A stretch of DNA of 64,000 bases, taken from Babylonia areolata. Taxonomy: Eukaryota > Mollusca > Gastropoda > Neogastropoda > Buccinidae. Each line of letters starts with the position of its first letter. The stretch's first letter is position 1. The stretch is taken from positions 25,075,777-25,139,776 of the forward strand of contig NC_134882.1 of assembly GCF_041734735.1 (NCBI RefSeq), read 5' to 3'. The notes under the pieces were generated by a model. The model saw only the letters and a program-made list of their open reading frames with translations. It was not told where the DNA came from and did no database searches. A program made the translations under genes and the position numbers. Shown piece by piece: positions 44,201 through 53,150 of this stretch.

Positions 44201-44919
44201 TTGGTGGTAAAAAAACTCCAGTCTGCTTTGTCATAGTACAGGCGGTCAGGCAGAGAGTCACCTTCTCCATCTGTGGGGCGGAGGACGACAGGAAAGTGGT
44301 CACTCCCGTGCAGATCGTCGTGCACTTTCCATTCGTAGTCCAGGACCAACGATGGATCGCAGACCGACAGATCTAAACACGAGAGCTTTCCAGAGGACAG
44401 ATGCAGGTAAGTGGGAGACTTGTCGTTAAAACAGCACAAGTCCATGTCAGAGAGAAGGTTTTCTAAGACAAGACCTCGGGCTGATGTCATCTCACTTCCC
44501 CAGAGCGGGGAGTGTCCGTTGAAGTCGCCCAACAGTAAAAACGGACGTGGGAGCTGGTCGACCAGGTTCATGAGGTCCTGCCTCAGAACACGGACGGAAG
44601 GGGGAAGGTAGAGAGAGCAGACAGTGATGGTTTTCTCGAGCGTGACTCTGACTGCCACCGCCTGTAAAGGGGTGCTTAAAAGAACTGTACTGTATAAAAG
44701 GGACTTTCGAATAAAAAGAGCGACACCTCCTGTCAACCCCTCTTGCTTCGGTTGAGCGGGTTTAAAAACGGAGTTAAAACCAGAGAGAGATAAAACCTTG
44801 CCATCTCTTTGCAGAGTCTCCTGCAGTGCCAGCACTGAAGGTTTCAAAGCACGACAAAGCAGCTGGAGTTCCTGGAAGTTGGCATAGAATCCCCGGATAT
44901 TCCAGTGGATCACTGCCAT
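41227..44919 (-). CDS. LINE ORF2: endonuclease, reverse transcriptase, RNase H
   Basis: 1230 residues, uninterrupted. Residues 1-230 are an AP-type endonuclease (HWNIRGF, LQET, LLGDFNGHSPLWG, SDHFPV). The reverse transcriptase spans about 440-760 (NYRPIALTSCICKLMEK, QCGFRKHRSTVDHL, GVPQGSILSPALFS, LFVDDFALYA). RNase H spans about 965-1095 (FTDGSKSEDG, YTAELTAL, FSDSLSALEAI, PGHVGIRGNERADLLA), and a Cys/His-rich tail follows (CRLRTGHTFFTHSYLL, CVPCDE, VKHVLLDC). In block A the sequence is AIFFYLEKAYDT, whereas relatives have FFDLEKAYDT: the first catalytic Asp is Tyr (codon TAC). The protein therefore should lack polymerase activity despite its open frame, unless this base is a sequencing error. 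Confidence 0.95.
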   Translation of the reverse strand: MAVIHWNIRGFYANFQELQLLCRALKPSVLALQETLQRDGKVLSLSGFNSVFKPAQPKQEGLTGGVALFIRKSLLYSTVLLSTPLQAVAVRVTLEKTITVCSLYLPPSVRVLRQDLMNLVDQLPRPFLLLGDFNGHSPLWGSEMTSARGLVLENLLSDMDLCCFNDKSPTYLHLSSGKLSCLDLSVCDPSLVLDYEWKVHDDLHGSDHFPVVLRPTDGEGDSLPDRLYYDKADWSFFTTKIRAELQEETVLKSKDPADALTRIVLDCAKAAVPSSTSKPQVPRTPWFNAECREARKSRKRAQRRVFRRPESDSVRTHQQLRAKARYVFKKSQRKSWRDFCSSLTSNTPKKKVWRVLKRIKGKNACPTFHHLKLSDALVTEKKAVANLLASTIEQNSRSANKSARFLKTKNLSEKTPCNFFSNNTENYNLPFTMNELKSALQTCTDSCPGMDEVHYKLLKHLPQTCLDTLLKVYNHIWVTGFFPPSWRKALIIPLPKPGKDPSNPSNYRPIALTSCICKLMEKMVNGRLMWKLETDGLLAKEQCGFRKHRSTVDHLVRLETTIRNAFVNKQHVVAIFFYLEKAYDTTWKFGILSDLHKLGFRGHLPQFIHNFLQDRQFQVRVGTTLSDIHEQELGVPQGSILSPALFSIKINDIVQSVQKGSDSSLFVDDFALYATGSTYASIQRRLQLCVNKIQCWAEENGFTFSSSKTECIHFHNFRQFYQDPEIRLGTSTIPAVKEARFLGVVFDQKLNFLSHIKQLKISCLKALNIIRVVAHTNWGADKRTLLHLYRALVRSKLDYGSVVYGSARPSYLKLLDPVHHQGLRLSLGAFRTTPVHSLYAEAGEPPLSNRRLKLTLNYYLKLFSEPTNPAYDAVFNNPFDKKFTDNPNCIPPLGLRIQPHLENADLDVGGISDFSKFPDSPPWTFTTPEVRFDLASYRKDTTSSLAYRTYFSELCHKFPTFQGIFTDGSKSEDGVAASAFCPAFPDRPSTEHILSDSSVYTAELTALVLGLKMVLSSKQKRFMIFSDSLSALEAIACRNITHPKLLEFYETFTLATKKGYEVVLAWVPGHVGIRGNERADLLARNAVKKELSRSLVPYTDMKRKVNTYVKDLWQEKWNTQTDNKLFQIRPDLKETLPSGVKNRKEESVLCRLRTGHTFFTHSYLLKGEEAPRCVPCDEPLTVKHVLLDCWDLHDVRHRHYTAVSLKTLFRDVPPWALMDFLKEVNLFNQI

Positions 44920-45029
44920 TAAAAAGGTTTAAAAAAAAAAAAAAAAAAAAAAAGCAGCAGCCTATTCCATCGCTACCCCCTGCTCCTCCACTTGCGGTGG
45001 CTCAAGGTCCGCCAGGATGGAGTATTTGT

Positions 45030-46304
45030 TTATTGACATAAATTTTTCGGATTCGACCGGGTCGGAATATCCACCACCTCGGCCCCTCCCGATCCCGCCG
45101 TGGCTGCAACCCTCCCCTCCTTGAGTTTTGGAGGTACGGGGGGCTTCCGGCCACTTCCGCCAGCCCGAGGGCCAGGCAGACGAGAGGCGGGGCGAGGGGG
45201 GCCGGGGGGTGGGGTGGGGCGGGAGGCGGACAACGTGCCTCCGCCCGAGGCTTTTCTCTCCTGCCCAGCAGCCCCTGAGGACTGCCACGCAGGATGGGAA
45301 GGGGTGGACACAGCGTCTCCACCCAAGGCCAACGGTTCCGACGAGGCGGTTAAGTCGTCCGTCTGCGTTCCTGTGGACGTCGTCTGGACCGCGACGTCCA
45401 CCGTCCTGGATCTGACGACAGAGGCATACGACGCCTTAGGCGACGCGGCCTCCACCTGTTTCCTTGCCTCAAAGAAGGAAATTTTCTGTTCTGTCTTGAC
45501 TTTCTGGATTTGTTTTTCTTTCTTCCAGGCGGGGCAGTCCTTCGATGAGGACGGGTGGCCACCTCCGCAGTTCGCACACAGGGCTGCACTGACGCAATCG
45601 CCCTGGTGCGCCGCCTTCGAACAGGTGCCACACGCCTCTTCCTCCTTACATCGGTCTCTCACGTGTCCGAATTTCTGACACTTAAAGCATCTCAGAGGGG
45701 ACGGTACGTACAGGCTGACATTAACTAGCAGGTATCCGACCCGAATGTCCTTGGGGACATCCGGGCAGCAGAAGGTGAGGAAGAAAGTGTTGGTCGGGAC
45801 TCTGTCCGACCCCTTCCTCACCGTCACCCTGTACACATCGGTCACTCCCTGAGAGGACAGCTCGCTCTTGATCTCGGCCTCAGACACACCTTTCAACTCC
45901 GGGCATCTGATGACCCCCTTTGAGCAGTTGAGACCTTTGTGAGGGGAAATCTTCACCGCCCTATCCACGAAAGTGGTCGCCTTGAGAAGGAGCTGTGTCT
46001 GCCTTTTGGATTCCGTCTGCACTAAAAACGCTCCGCTCCTCAGCCTCTTGATGGATCTGAGCGATCCTGCCAGACACTGAAAGCCCTTCTGGACAGCGAA
46101 GGGGCTGAGAGCCGACAAGGGCTTGTCGTCATCAGCGCCCTCCATCACCAGCCACGATGGCCAAAAACCAGAGGTCTCAACGACCTCCGACTCAGAGTCT
46201 GAGTCGTCCGTTCCCTGTCGTCGTCTTTTTCCGAGTTTGGGGGTGTGTGTTTGTTTAGGATTCATGTTGAAAAAAAAATGTGAATTCATCCCTCCCTTAC
46301 CCAC
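45030..46304 (-). CDS. LINE ORF1: gag-like nucleic-acid-binding protein
   Basis: A frame of 424 residues; the likely start is the internal ATG giving MNPKQTHTPKLGKRRRQG, because the upstream residues are low complexity. An RRM-like middle (residues about 75-205) is followed by three Zn knuckles: CFKCQKFGHVRDRC, CGTCSKAAHQGDC and CANCGGGHPSSSKDC. Then comes a Pro/Gly/Ala-rich tail. It coats LINE RNA and accompanies it into the nucleus. The last 20 residues look foreign, while another frame to 44962 reads ESEKFMSINKYSILADLE, like a normal ORF1 C-terminus, so a one-base slip near 45090 is likely. Confidence 0.9.
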   Translation of the reverse strand: MGKGGMNSHFFFNMNPKQTHTPKLGKRRRQGTDDSDSESEVVETSGFWPSWLVMEGADDDKPLSALSPFAVQKGFQCLAGSLRSIKRLRSGAFLVQTESKRQTQLLLKATTFVDRAVKISPHKGLNCSKGVIRCPELKGVSEAEIKSELSSQGVTDVYRVTVRKGSDRVPTNTFFLTFCCPDVPKDIRVGYLLVNVSLYVPSPLRCFKCQKFGHVRDRCKEEEACGTCSKAAHQGDCVSAALCANCGGGHPSSSKDCPAWKKEKQIQKVKTEQKISFFEARKQVEAASPKASYASVVRSRTVDVAVQTTSTGTQTDDLTASSEPLALGGDAVSTPSHPAWQSSGAAGQERKASGGGTLSASRPTPPPGPPRPASRLPGPRAGGSGRKPPVPPKLKEGRVAATAGSGGAEVVDIPTRSNPKNLCQ

Positions 46305-47060
46305 CCACCATGGGGTCCAACTTAGGGGCCAGGGTCAAGGGAACACCAGCTTGACCCCTTCCAGGTTTCGGGAGGGATATACAACCAGCAGCCCAGCTCC
46401 AACGTGCTCCCCCCCGATCATGCCCAGCTCCTGGGGACAGAGAGCCGAGCACTACGGGGGTTACCTTCGTCAGCCACTAAACTGCCAGTCTTGACCCAGC
46501 CCCACGAAGGGGTAGCCAATTGACACACACGGGCCAATGTGTGCCGCCTGTCTTAGGAGAGGTCCGAGCCAAAGGGATGTGTTGAGAGCAGCGTGCTCTC
46601 TCAATCCCCAGGATCTCATTCCCCTCCATCACAGGTCGCGCCGCACGGCAAACACGGCGGGCCTAAAGAAGGCCGCAGAGAAAAAAAGAATGTGGAAAAG
46701 AAGGCTTGATGGGGAGCTGAGGACAGAAAAGAGGCGGTAAAAAGAAGAACAAAGAATAGCGAAAGGGACAGTGGGTCACGTTTAGTTTGGGCCTCACTCA
46801 CGACCTGTTCGGCATGGGAAGCCCTATCAGGGGCATCAGTACAAAACCACCACTTATTCAGCCCTGACAGCTACGATGGCTATGTAGGCTGTCAATTAAG
46901 ACCTGGGATCAGAGCACCAAACCCCAAGAAGCACTGATGCCCCCGCCGACATAGCTCGCTCGATCACTGGCCACTGAGCCTCCCGACCACGACAAGGTAG
47001 TGACCCTCCCGGGAGTGGGTCAGGAGAACACCAGCCTGACCCCCTCCAGGTTTCGGGAGG
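46305..47060 (-). promoter_or_regulatory. 5' untranslated region of the I-like LINE
   Basis: No open frame of note. A block of about 55 bp (47010-47064: GGTCAGGAGAACACCAGC, then CAGGTTTCGGGAGGGA) recurs at 46325-46380 just upstream of ORF1. A repeated unit at both ends of a LINE leader may reflect promoter monomers. The internal promoter itself is not identified. Confidence 0.55.
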
Positions 47061-47073
47061 GAATGAGCAAATG
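47061..47073. repeat. Target-site duplication, 5' side of the I-like LINE
   Basis: GAATGAGCAAATG, identical to 41044-41056. Confidence 0.9.
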
Positions 47074-49323
47074 CCACAACTTACAAGGCCAACTTGCAGT
47101 GCACATCATTGTGTACATGTGGCAGGAACTGTCACAAGGACTAGACATTGTCCAGTTGGAAATAGACTATCCAATTTGTCGAGAAGGATTTTTACAAACT
47201 CAGTCTCTGAGAAGCCAGCTTGAAGTTTTTGTTTTCCTGTCAAGCTGAAACATGATCAAAATTCTTTATTTGGCATCACAGAGTGCACATTATGTATTTT
47301 TAACTCTTGTAACCACACTGCGATGACATGCAAGTGGGATTTTCATCTCAATAAACCATCCTCCACCTCTAAATTCCTTAAATCCCTCCTTTTCCACTGC
47401 CCTTTTTGTCTTTGAGAGTGATGAATAAACTAACCCTCAACTGCCCCACCCTAACCCCTATTTGGAACCATAAGTCTCTGCAACAGCCTTTCTATCAAAA
47501 TTCCTTTGATGTGGCATGATGTCCTGATGCAAGCAGGCAGCTACCTGCTTAGTGCTGTGATTTAAATGGATATGGACTGGTCACTTGAGTTGTACGATTG
47601 TGCCAGCCAGTCGTATTTTTGATCAAGCAAGTATATTGTTGGGTCAGTCGTTTACAGTTCAAGTCAGTTAGCAGAGCACTGTTTGGAAGAAAGAAAGGGA
47701 CCTTGGCTGACGAGTGAAAGCTGATTTACATGTTGTGAAAGTTTTGAGCACTGTGATTTAAACATCCTTTTTAATGCTGTTAGTATCATTGCAAATGTAA
47801 TATTTGATGGGAGGAGAACTATTGAATTTATCTGATTGTATTTCCTACATTGTGAAATACACGTTTCAGTAATTATAATAACATGATTATATCCTGTCAC
47901 TATGCCCTAATTAAATACATCTTGTTGTTAGACGTTGGAGAAATCTTTCAGGTGTAATTATAGATTTGCTGGTCAAGGTCATCACATCTTGCTTATTTCA
48001 AACAATCTCCTGATAAGCTGTTGATAGCTATTAAACAACATGATTCCAATAACTTTCCAGGTAATCAAAGTGTTTATAAATATAGATAACATAGATCTGA
48101 TGCAGCACAGCATTTGTGTGAATAGTCGAAAACAGTACGATAAACACTAAGTTTTGAACAGTAGTCACTGTAATGTAGTCAGTGCATGTACACTGACCTA
48201 TTTACATGACAAAATTTAACCAGCTGAAGAAAGTGCTGATAAGTCTATGTCTCAAAATCTTCAGACAGCATCACAGAACATGTATGTGACTAAGTGCCAA
48301 AAGGTGTTGATGCAAAGAGGACAGAGCAATGGGAATACCAAGTATGACAAAATGTGATAATATATACATTTTTAGAATGCCCTGTATGTTTGCTAAGCAT
48401 ACCCAAATGCATAAGATAATCATTTTCATAGTTTATGAGAAAATGAGCTTTGAAGACTGGAATGTGCAGATGTTCGGATGTCAGGTATTACCACATAAAT
48501 TGCTTATTTTCTATTTTATAGAATTCAAAATTGGTACTCATACAGTTTTACAAGAAATGTACATTCATGTATGTATTTCTTGCATTGAAAAATGTTTTTG
48601 AATATTTCTTCAATTATGATATTGGACCCGATTTCTGTAGTAATACCTGATGTCCGACCAACACCATCTTAAATTTTTTTTTTTTTTTTTTGACATGACA
48701 GAAAACTCCCACTTTTTCTGTATGTATAAGGAACTTAACAATATAAAGGCAAATCACACTGAAAGAATCAGATTTCATTTTGTTTTATTTTTCTCCAGCA
48801 CTGACAACAATTCATACATATGTTGGATGTCAGTATTACACGAAGGATGCAGCTGACTGAGCATTGTGCAACAGCTGATAAAGTTATTGTTCTCCACAAA
48901 AATATGATTCAGGACTCATAAAAAACAAGCTTACAGAATCACCTTGTGATTCATCTTATCCGTATCTACACCTTAAAAACTGAAATCTACAGATGTGAAG
49001 AACTCCACACCATGTAACCCAAGATGGTATACAAAGTTATGAACATCCTCAATCCCCACAAAGATCTGATTAAAATAAATCACACATTCAATACACATTT
49101 CAGTTATTTCACTGCAGTACAACTGAACACCTAGTGTGGTGCAATTCAAACAAACAACATGTTCCAAGGATCATGCAAAAATTCTAGAAAAATATACGCA
49201 ATGTATACCCAAACGTCACACAGTTTGATCACCCCTCAACATGTAATTGTTTCAAGTAAACACACACACACAGATGAAAATGAAAAAGCAAAAGAGAAAG
49301 AAAATGAAAAGGCTGAGGACCAT
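47074..49323. other. Intronic/intergenic sequence, nothing recognised
   Basis: AT-rich, without convincing coding frames on either strand. A T20 run lies near 48675, and a GAAAAT/GAAAAG-rich patch at 49278-49310 lies just downstream of the transposase-like gene on the minus strand. It lies within the large RanGAP1 intron. Confidence 0.6.
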
Positions 49324-49797
49324 CTATCTGGAGGCAGTGAAATACTGTGTGCGCTGGTTGGACAGGTTTTCCACCAACTGGAGTCTCACCTCATGCTGAA
49401 TGGCACTGACAGGTTCCCAAGACACTTCTGGATCATGAATCCAGAAATATACTTTCTGACCATCTTTCTTTGAGGACTCCAGGTACCTCACACAGCAAAG
49501 CTGTAGCAGCTCATCTGTTTCAAGCACTTCCCCAACGTATGCGCTGCCGTGCCATTGGATTTCATAGAAAACATGCCTTTTGGGAAAGGTCTCATTTGGT
49601 GATCTCAACACCAAAGGCACAAAATGATTGGGTAGCCAGTTGTCACCACTGGTCCCATCATCATGAGTGGATGACCACATGATGAACAACTTGTGGTCAG
49701 TGTGTGCACTGTGTGGTCTCATAATGCGATTGCAATGCAGCCTGTAGAGCGGATACCCAACAGATGGGTGAACTGATTGCAATGCACATTTTGTCAC
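49324..49797 (-). CDS. OTU His half and C-terminal domain of the transposase-like gene
   Basis: This frame continues that of 49846-51144 after a single in-frame TAA. The stretch between the two (QPGTFAGLWELFAACQ) is also protein-like, so the stop may be one mutation, an error or a boundary. It contains the catalytic-His part of an OTU cysteine protease (DNWLPNHFVPLV). Then comes a domain reading FYEIQWHGSAYVGEVLE, a region with KVYFWIHDPEVSWEPVSAI, and a tail NQRTQYFTASR. I recall similar C-terminal domains in uncharacterised transposon-like proteins of invertebrates but cannot name a family. It ends at a stop at 49324. Confidence 0.6.
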   Translation of the reverse strand: MTKCALQSVHPSVGYPLYRLHCNRIMRPHSAHTDHKLFIMWSSTHDDGTSGDNWLPNHFVPLVLRSPNETFPKRHVFYEIQWHGSAYVGEVLETDELLQLCCVRYLESSKKDGQKVYFWIHDPEVSWEPVSAIQHEVRLQLVENLSNQRTQYFTASR

Positions 49798-49845
49798 CTG
49801 ACATGCTGCAAATAACTCCCACAGACCTGCAAATGTGCCTGGCTG

Positions 49846-51144
49846 TTAAACAGCCATCACCTCTTCTTGAAATGCAGTCTCAAGGGAAGGGCTTGAAGAC
49901 ACGGACGTTGCTTTCACAAGTATTATTTCCTCAGGAGACACCCTATCATGAGGACCACACCATGATCTGCCATCAAGGAACAATTTTGGATTGCCTGCCA
50001 TCTCCAAAATAATCCTGCAACGCATCTCCACATGATGCTTTTCATCACCGAACAGCAGAAGACTCAGTGACCGAAAAAAACAACTGCCATCTCCTTCAAC
50101 ACAAAGTGGAAAGCATCTGTGCCTTACCTCAGGTTCCAACAGCAACCATGTTTGTCTATCAGTTGTGGACCCAACAGGATTGGAGATGCTTGGAACTGGA
50201 AGACAAAACCTTTCAATCATCTCCTTCTTTTGCTCTGCGAGAAGCTGAACTTCTTCAAAGGAACTGCACCTTTGGAGTTCTTCCAAAACATGGCTGAAAA
50301 AGATCTTCCTTTCTGTTGTGGGCTCACTGTGAAGCCCTTCATCTTCTGATTCTGAACCCTTTTCGGACACAGCTACTCTGTCACTGTCAGTCCCTTCTGA
50401 CTCTGACTGTGAGACCACAGGGCTTTGATGCTCAGCACAGAAATCTGATGGCAATTCCACATCAGTGTCAACAGAATCTGACTCTGAGGGTTTGCTGACC
50501 GGTCTTTTCAAACCGTCCTTTTGTGAGGAACCACTGCCAGAAGGTAGAGAACCTGAGTATTTCATTTTTACAATGTCCCATTTGTCCACATGATTGGGTG
50601 ACTGACACTGGTCATACTGTTCTGCCATGCAACCACTGCAAAAACAAGACAGCTGTCTTGTAGCAAGAACACCTGTTGTCAGCACTCTCAGGTGGTGGAT
50701 TTTCCGAGATCCAGGGACAGTTGTGAACATTGAGGACTTGATCCTTCTGTCAATCTGCGTCTCATCCACTAGAAAAAAATTCTGGACTTTATGTTGGCAG
50801 TTGTCTGCATCAAGTGATGTGGACAGAGTCCTGCAACAATGCTCATACATGTCCTGAGCATTCCGTATGGTCACTCTTCCGCTTGCAACATCTCTCGTGA
50901 CTGATCTCTTCACTGCACCTCCACACCAGTCACAGTCATTTTTCCCATGACGAGAGCCAAAGAATACCTTTTCCACTGAGAATTCTGACCCAGGAATTTC
51001 TGTCTGGGTCAAAAAGAAAAAAGGTAATTTGGACTTGAACTGTGCAGCACACCCATCACTTACCAATACCACCTTTTTCAAGTCCAGGAGATTGGACAGG
51101 TACTGGAGAGACTGCTGCACATAGCTGTGTGAAGTGTGCGTCAT
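49846..51144 (-). CDS. Transposase-like core second half and OTU Cys half
   Basis: 432 residues. The N-terminal part reads KKVVLVSDGCAAQFKSK, then KVFFGSRHGKNDCDWCGG and AVKRSVTRD. An Asp at the end of a hydrophobic strand followed by an HGKG-like motif fits an RNase H-fold nuclease, but this is inference. A Cys-rich stretch follows (CFCSGCMAEQYDQCQSPNH, possible zinc site), then about 100 residues rich in Ser, Asp and Glu. At about 345-385 is an OTU protease start, CVEGDGSCFFRSLSLLLFG, with the nucleophile Cys of DGSCFFRS. The ATG shown is only where the frame opens; upstream homology continues in another frame. Confidence 0.65.
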   Translation of the reverse strand: MTHTSHSYVQQSLQYLSNLLDLKKVVLVSDGCAAQFKSKLPFFFLTQTEIPGSEFSVEKVFFGSRHGKNDCDWCGGAVKRSVTRDVASGRVTIRNAQDMYEHCCRTLSTSLDADNCQHKVQNFFLVDETQIDRRIKSSMFTTVPGSRKIHHLRVLTTGVLATRQLSCFCSGCMAEQYDQCQSPNHVDKWDIVKMKYSGSLPSGSGSSQKDGLKRPVSKPSESDSVDTDVELPSDFCAEHQSPVVSQSESEGTDSDRVAVSEKGSESEDEGLHSEPTTERKIFFSHVLEELQRCSSFEEVQLLAEQKKEMIERFCLPVPSISNPVGSTTDRQTWLLLEPEVRHRCFPLCVEGDGSCFFRSLSLLLFGDEKHHVEMRCRIILEMAGNPKLFLDGRSWCGPHDRVSPEEIILVKATSVSSSPSLETAFQEEVMAV

Positions 51145-51694
51145 GACACAAGTCGTTGCTCAAAAACACCATTGAGTCCCGCCTCAACTCCCCACATCCA
51201 CATCTCCAAAATGCCACTACAGGAAACACTGTGACCTGCTTGTATCCCCCAATGAGCAATCTGAGGCTCATCCTGGAACCTACAGAGGAAATTTTCGGCA
51301 AAGTCACAGGTCAACATGACCCACCCCTCTGGCAATTTAGCCTTCAGCACTTGTATTTGCTTGCGCTGCCATTCGGCATTAAAATGTGTCTCGACAATTG
51401 GCCCAGCTCCTGCAACAGCTCATTCACACATTCATCCATTGTTCCATATTTTTTTAACTTTTTCCACACACACTGATGCACCCACACAAACACGCTCCCA
51501 TTTCGACCAACCGATCTGCTTAGTCATGTTCTCTCCAAGACATTCTTTGAGCTGCTTGTCAGTTCTGTGAATGCCACACTGAGGGCATTTCCCTGTCTAC
51601 ACACAGCGACTTGGTGCATCCTCAAAATCACACAGACTTTCATTCAGCAAACTTCTCACACTCACATCCTCACCCTTTTTTACAAACATTAACT
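51145..51694 (-). pseudogene. Middle of the transposase-like gene, in shifted frames
   Basis: Between the two long frames the coding sense continues but switches frame about three times and meets a stop. In order one can read ETERLKLMFVKKGEDVSV, SLLNESLCDFEDAPSRC, GKCPQCGIHRTDKQLKE, YGTMDECVNELLQEL, AEWQRKQIQVLKAKLPEGW, VMLTCDFAENFLCRFQDE, then YKQVTVFPVVAFWRC and LRRDSMVFLSNDLCHD. The DFAENF..QDE..IAHW block is a strongly characteristic motif that I associate with a widespread, poorly named family of transposon-like animal proteins. The breaks mean decay or sequence error. Confidence 0.6.
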
Positions 51695-52568
51695 TCAGTC
51701 TCTCAGTTTCATTTTTGGGTTCAGACAGAGTTCACATAAACATTGTCTAAATCTCAGTCTGGTGACTGAAGAAATGTCCTTCGGCTTGTGTCTCTGGAAG
51801 GACCTCAGTGACACTTGTGATTTTGAAGTTTGCACGAACTCTTTGTGCAGTTCCCTCACAGGTTTCATCAGTTGTTTTTTTGAAGAAGTTTTACAAGGAT
51901 TTTCAACTGAGTTCTTGTGAAAAAAGTCCCTAATGTCTGTCTGCATTTGGTCCATTTTTCTTTTTTTGTATGGTGATGTAGTTTGACTACTCTGATTTGA
52001 CATGTATGTGCTGATTCCAACATCGCAGTCCTTGAAGGCTTCAGCAAGACCACGTTTATGTCGAAGTGTGTTTATGTCGCGTTTGTCTTTAATACAGTTC
52101 AGGTGTTCTTCCAAACTTCTTGCTGACTTCTCATTTTTTTCTGGTGTGTTTGCAGTCACATGGATTTCTTTTAAGGCGTGACTGGTTTCTTTGTCTGCAT
52201 GTTTTATGAGGCCCTTTAAGAGATGCGCAAATTTTCTGCCTGTTTCTGGAATCTTAGCGCGAACACGGCGCACTGCCCTCTTGAATGTTTCCTGGTTGGA
52301 AAAGGGACATCCTGTTGGTGAAACAACTTCAGGACTTTGCCTTGTTACAAGTTCATCAACTTTTGTAGCTTCTTTTAGCGCGTAGTAACGAGCCATTCGT
52401 TTCTCATTAACACGTCTACGTTTTTGTGCTGTCCAACTGGCCCTATGCTTCCTCACTGCCAGCGTATTTGCGTCACGTTTCTTGGCCAGCTTCTCCTTGT
52501 CCAGCCTTGTTTTGGGGCGTGACATCCCGCTGGCCTGCTCTGCCACAGCCTTCTGTTTTTTTCTTTCT
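51695..52568 (-). CDS. Transposase-like gene, second exon (basic N-terminal region, PCNA box)
   Basis: Opens at an acceptor TTTTCAG (52571-52569) in the right phase for the exon at 52918-53150. The start is basic and helical (KRDANTLAVRKHRASW, AQKRRRVNEKRMARYYA). In the middle lies KKRKMDQMQTDIRDFFHKN, where QTDIRDFF is an exact PCNA-interacting peptide (Q-x-x-I-x-x-F-F) directly after a basic cluster. It ends CLCELCLNPK before the frame slips. Small interruptions aside, this is a well-preserved 290-residue stretch. Confidence 0.65.
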
Positions 52569-52724
52569 CTGAAAATAAAAACAGTCCAGTGGCCATTATA
52601 TAAGTGAAAAAAGTCTGGTAATGGTAAATATTCTGAATTCAGAAAATGAAAACTGCGAAAGCAGTGATCAAATCAATACATTACAAATATCAGATTGCTG
52701 CCTCAAGATTTGCCAGTGACTATG

Positions 52725-52743
52725 CCCCCCCCCCCCCCCCCCC
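52725..52743. repeat. Homopolymer C19 followed by A run
   Basis: Nineteen C then about 13 A inside the intron between the two exons of the transposase-like gene. Such runs are error-prone in sequencing. Confidence 0.95.
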
Positions 52744-52917
52744 AAAAAAAAAAAAAGTATTTGGACGTGCCCAGATTCCATTAAAATACAACACTAATAA
52801 TAAAAACCACCAATAGTTAGAACTTACCTTTCTTTCACACACAAACCAAAAAACAAATTTTTTTTCAGGGAGATAAAGATCATTTGCCATTCCAATAAAC
52901 ATTGAAAAAAAACTTAC

Positions 52918-53150
52918 TCATATCGCTTATGACGCTGTCGTAACTGTCCCTGCCGTTCAATCTGCTCAGGGGTTTGGAGCTTTTCACGGTTTCTTTTTGC
53001 TCGTGCCTTGTCATCGTCCCTCATTTTCTTCAGAAGGACAGGGTCTCTCGCCATCTTCTCCCTGTACAGCCGACATCTTTCTGCATTGGTCAGCCTCCTG
53101 TCTGATGTTGGACTGGTAACAGTGGTACGATCCTTACGAGTTCTAGTCAT
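52918..53150 (-). CDS. Transposase-like gene, first coding exon
   Basis: ATG at 53150, 13 bases into an exon whose acceptor TTTTCAG is at 53163. The frame gives MTRTRKDRTTVTSPTSDRR, then LTNAERCRLYREKMARDP, KKMRDDDKARAKRNREK and QRHKRYE, and ends at a perfect donor (GA then GTAAGT). Codon phase continues exactly into the exon at 52568. Highly basic, helical ER-x-R-x-YRE starts of this type are common in the same transposon-like family. It likely binds DNA. Confidence 0.65.

Larger units (their letters stand above)
41057..47060 (-). mobile_element. Full-length I-superfamily LINE
   Basis: A 6.0-kb non-LTR retrotransposon on the minus strand, flanked by identical 13-bp target-site duplications. 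It has a 5' untranslated region (47060-46305), ORF1 with CCHC knuckles (46304-45030), and ORF2 with endonuclease, reverse transcriptase and RNase H (44919-41227). A short 3' untranslated region ends in a TTTCA simple repeat. RNase H plus a gag-like ORF1 places it in the I group (I, Nimb or related). The clean ends and open frames mean a recent insertion, although the reverse transcriptase has a damaging substitution (see ORF2). Confidence 0.93.

Noticed and set aside
45100-45678. 192-residue plus-strand frame
   Set aside because: Antisense shadow of LINE ORF1, kept open by its GC-rich sequence.
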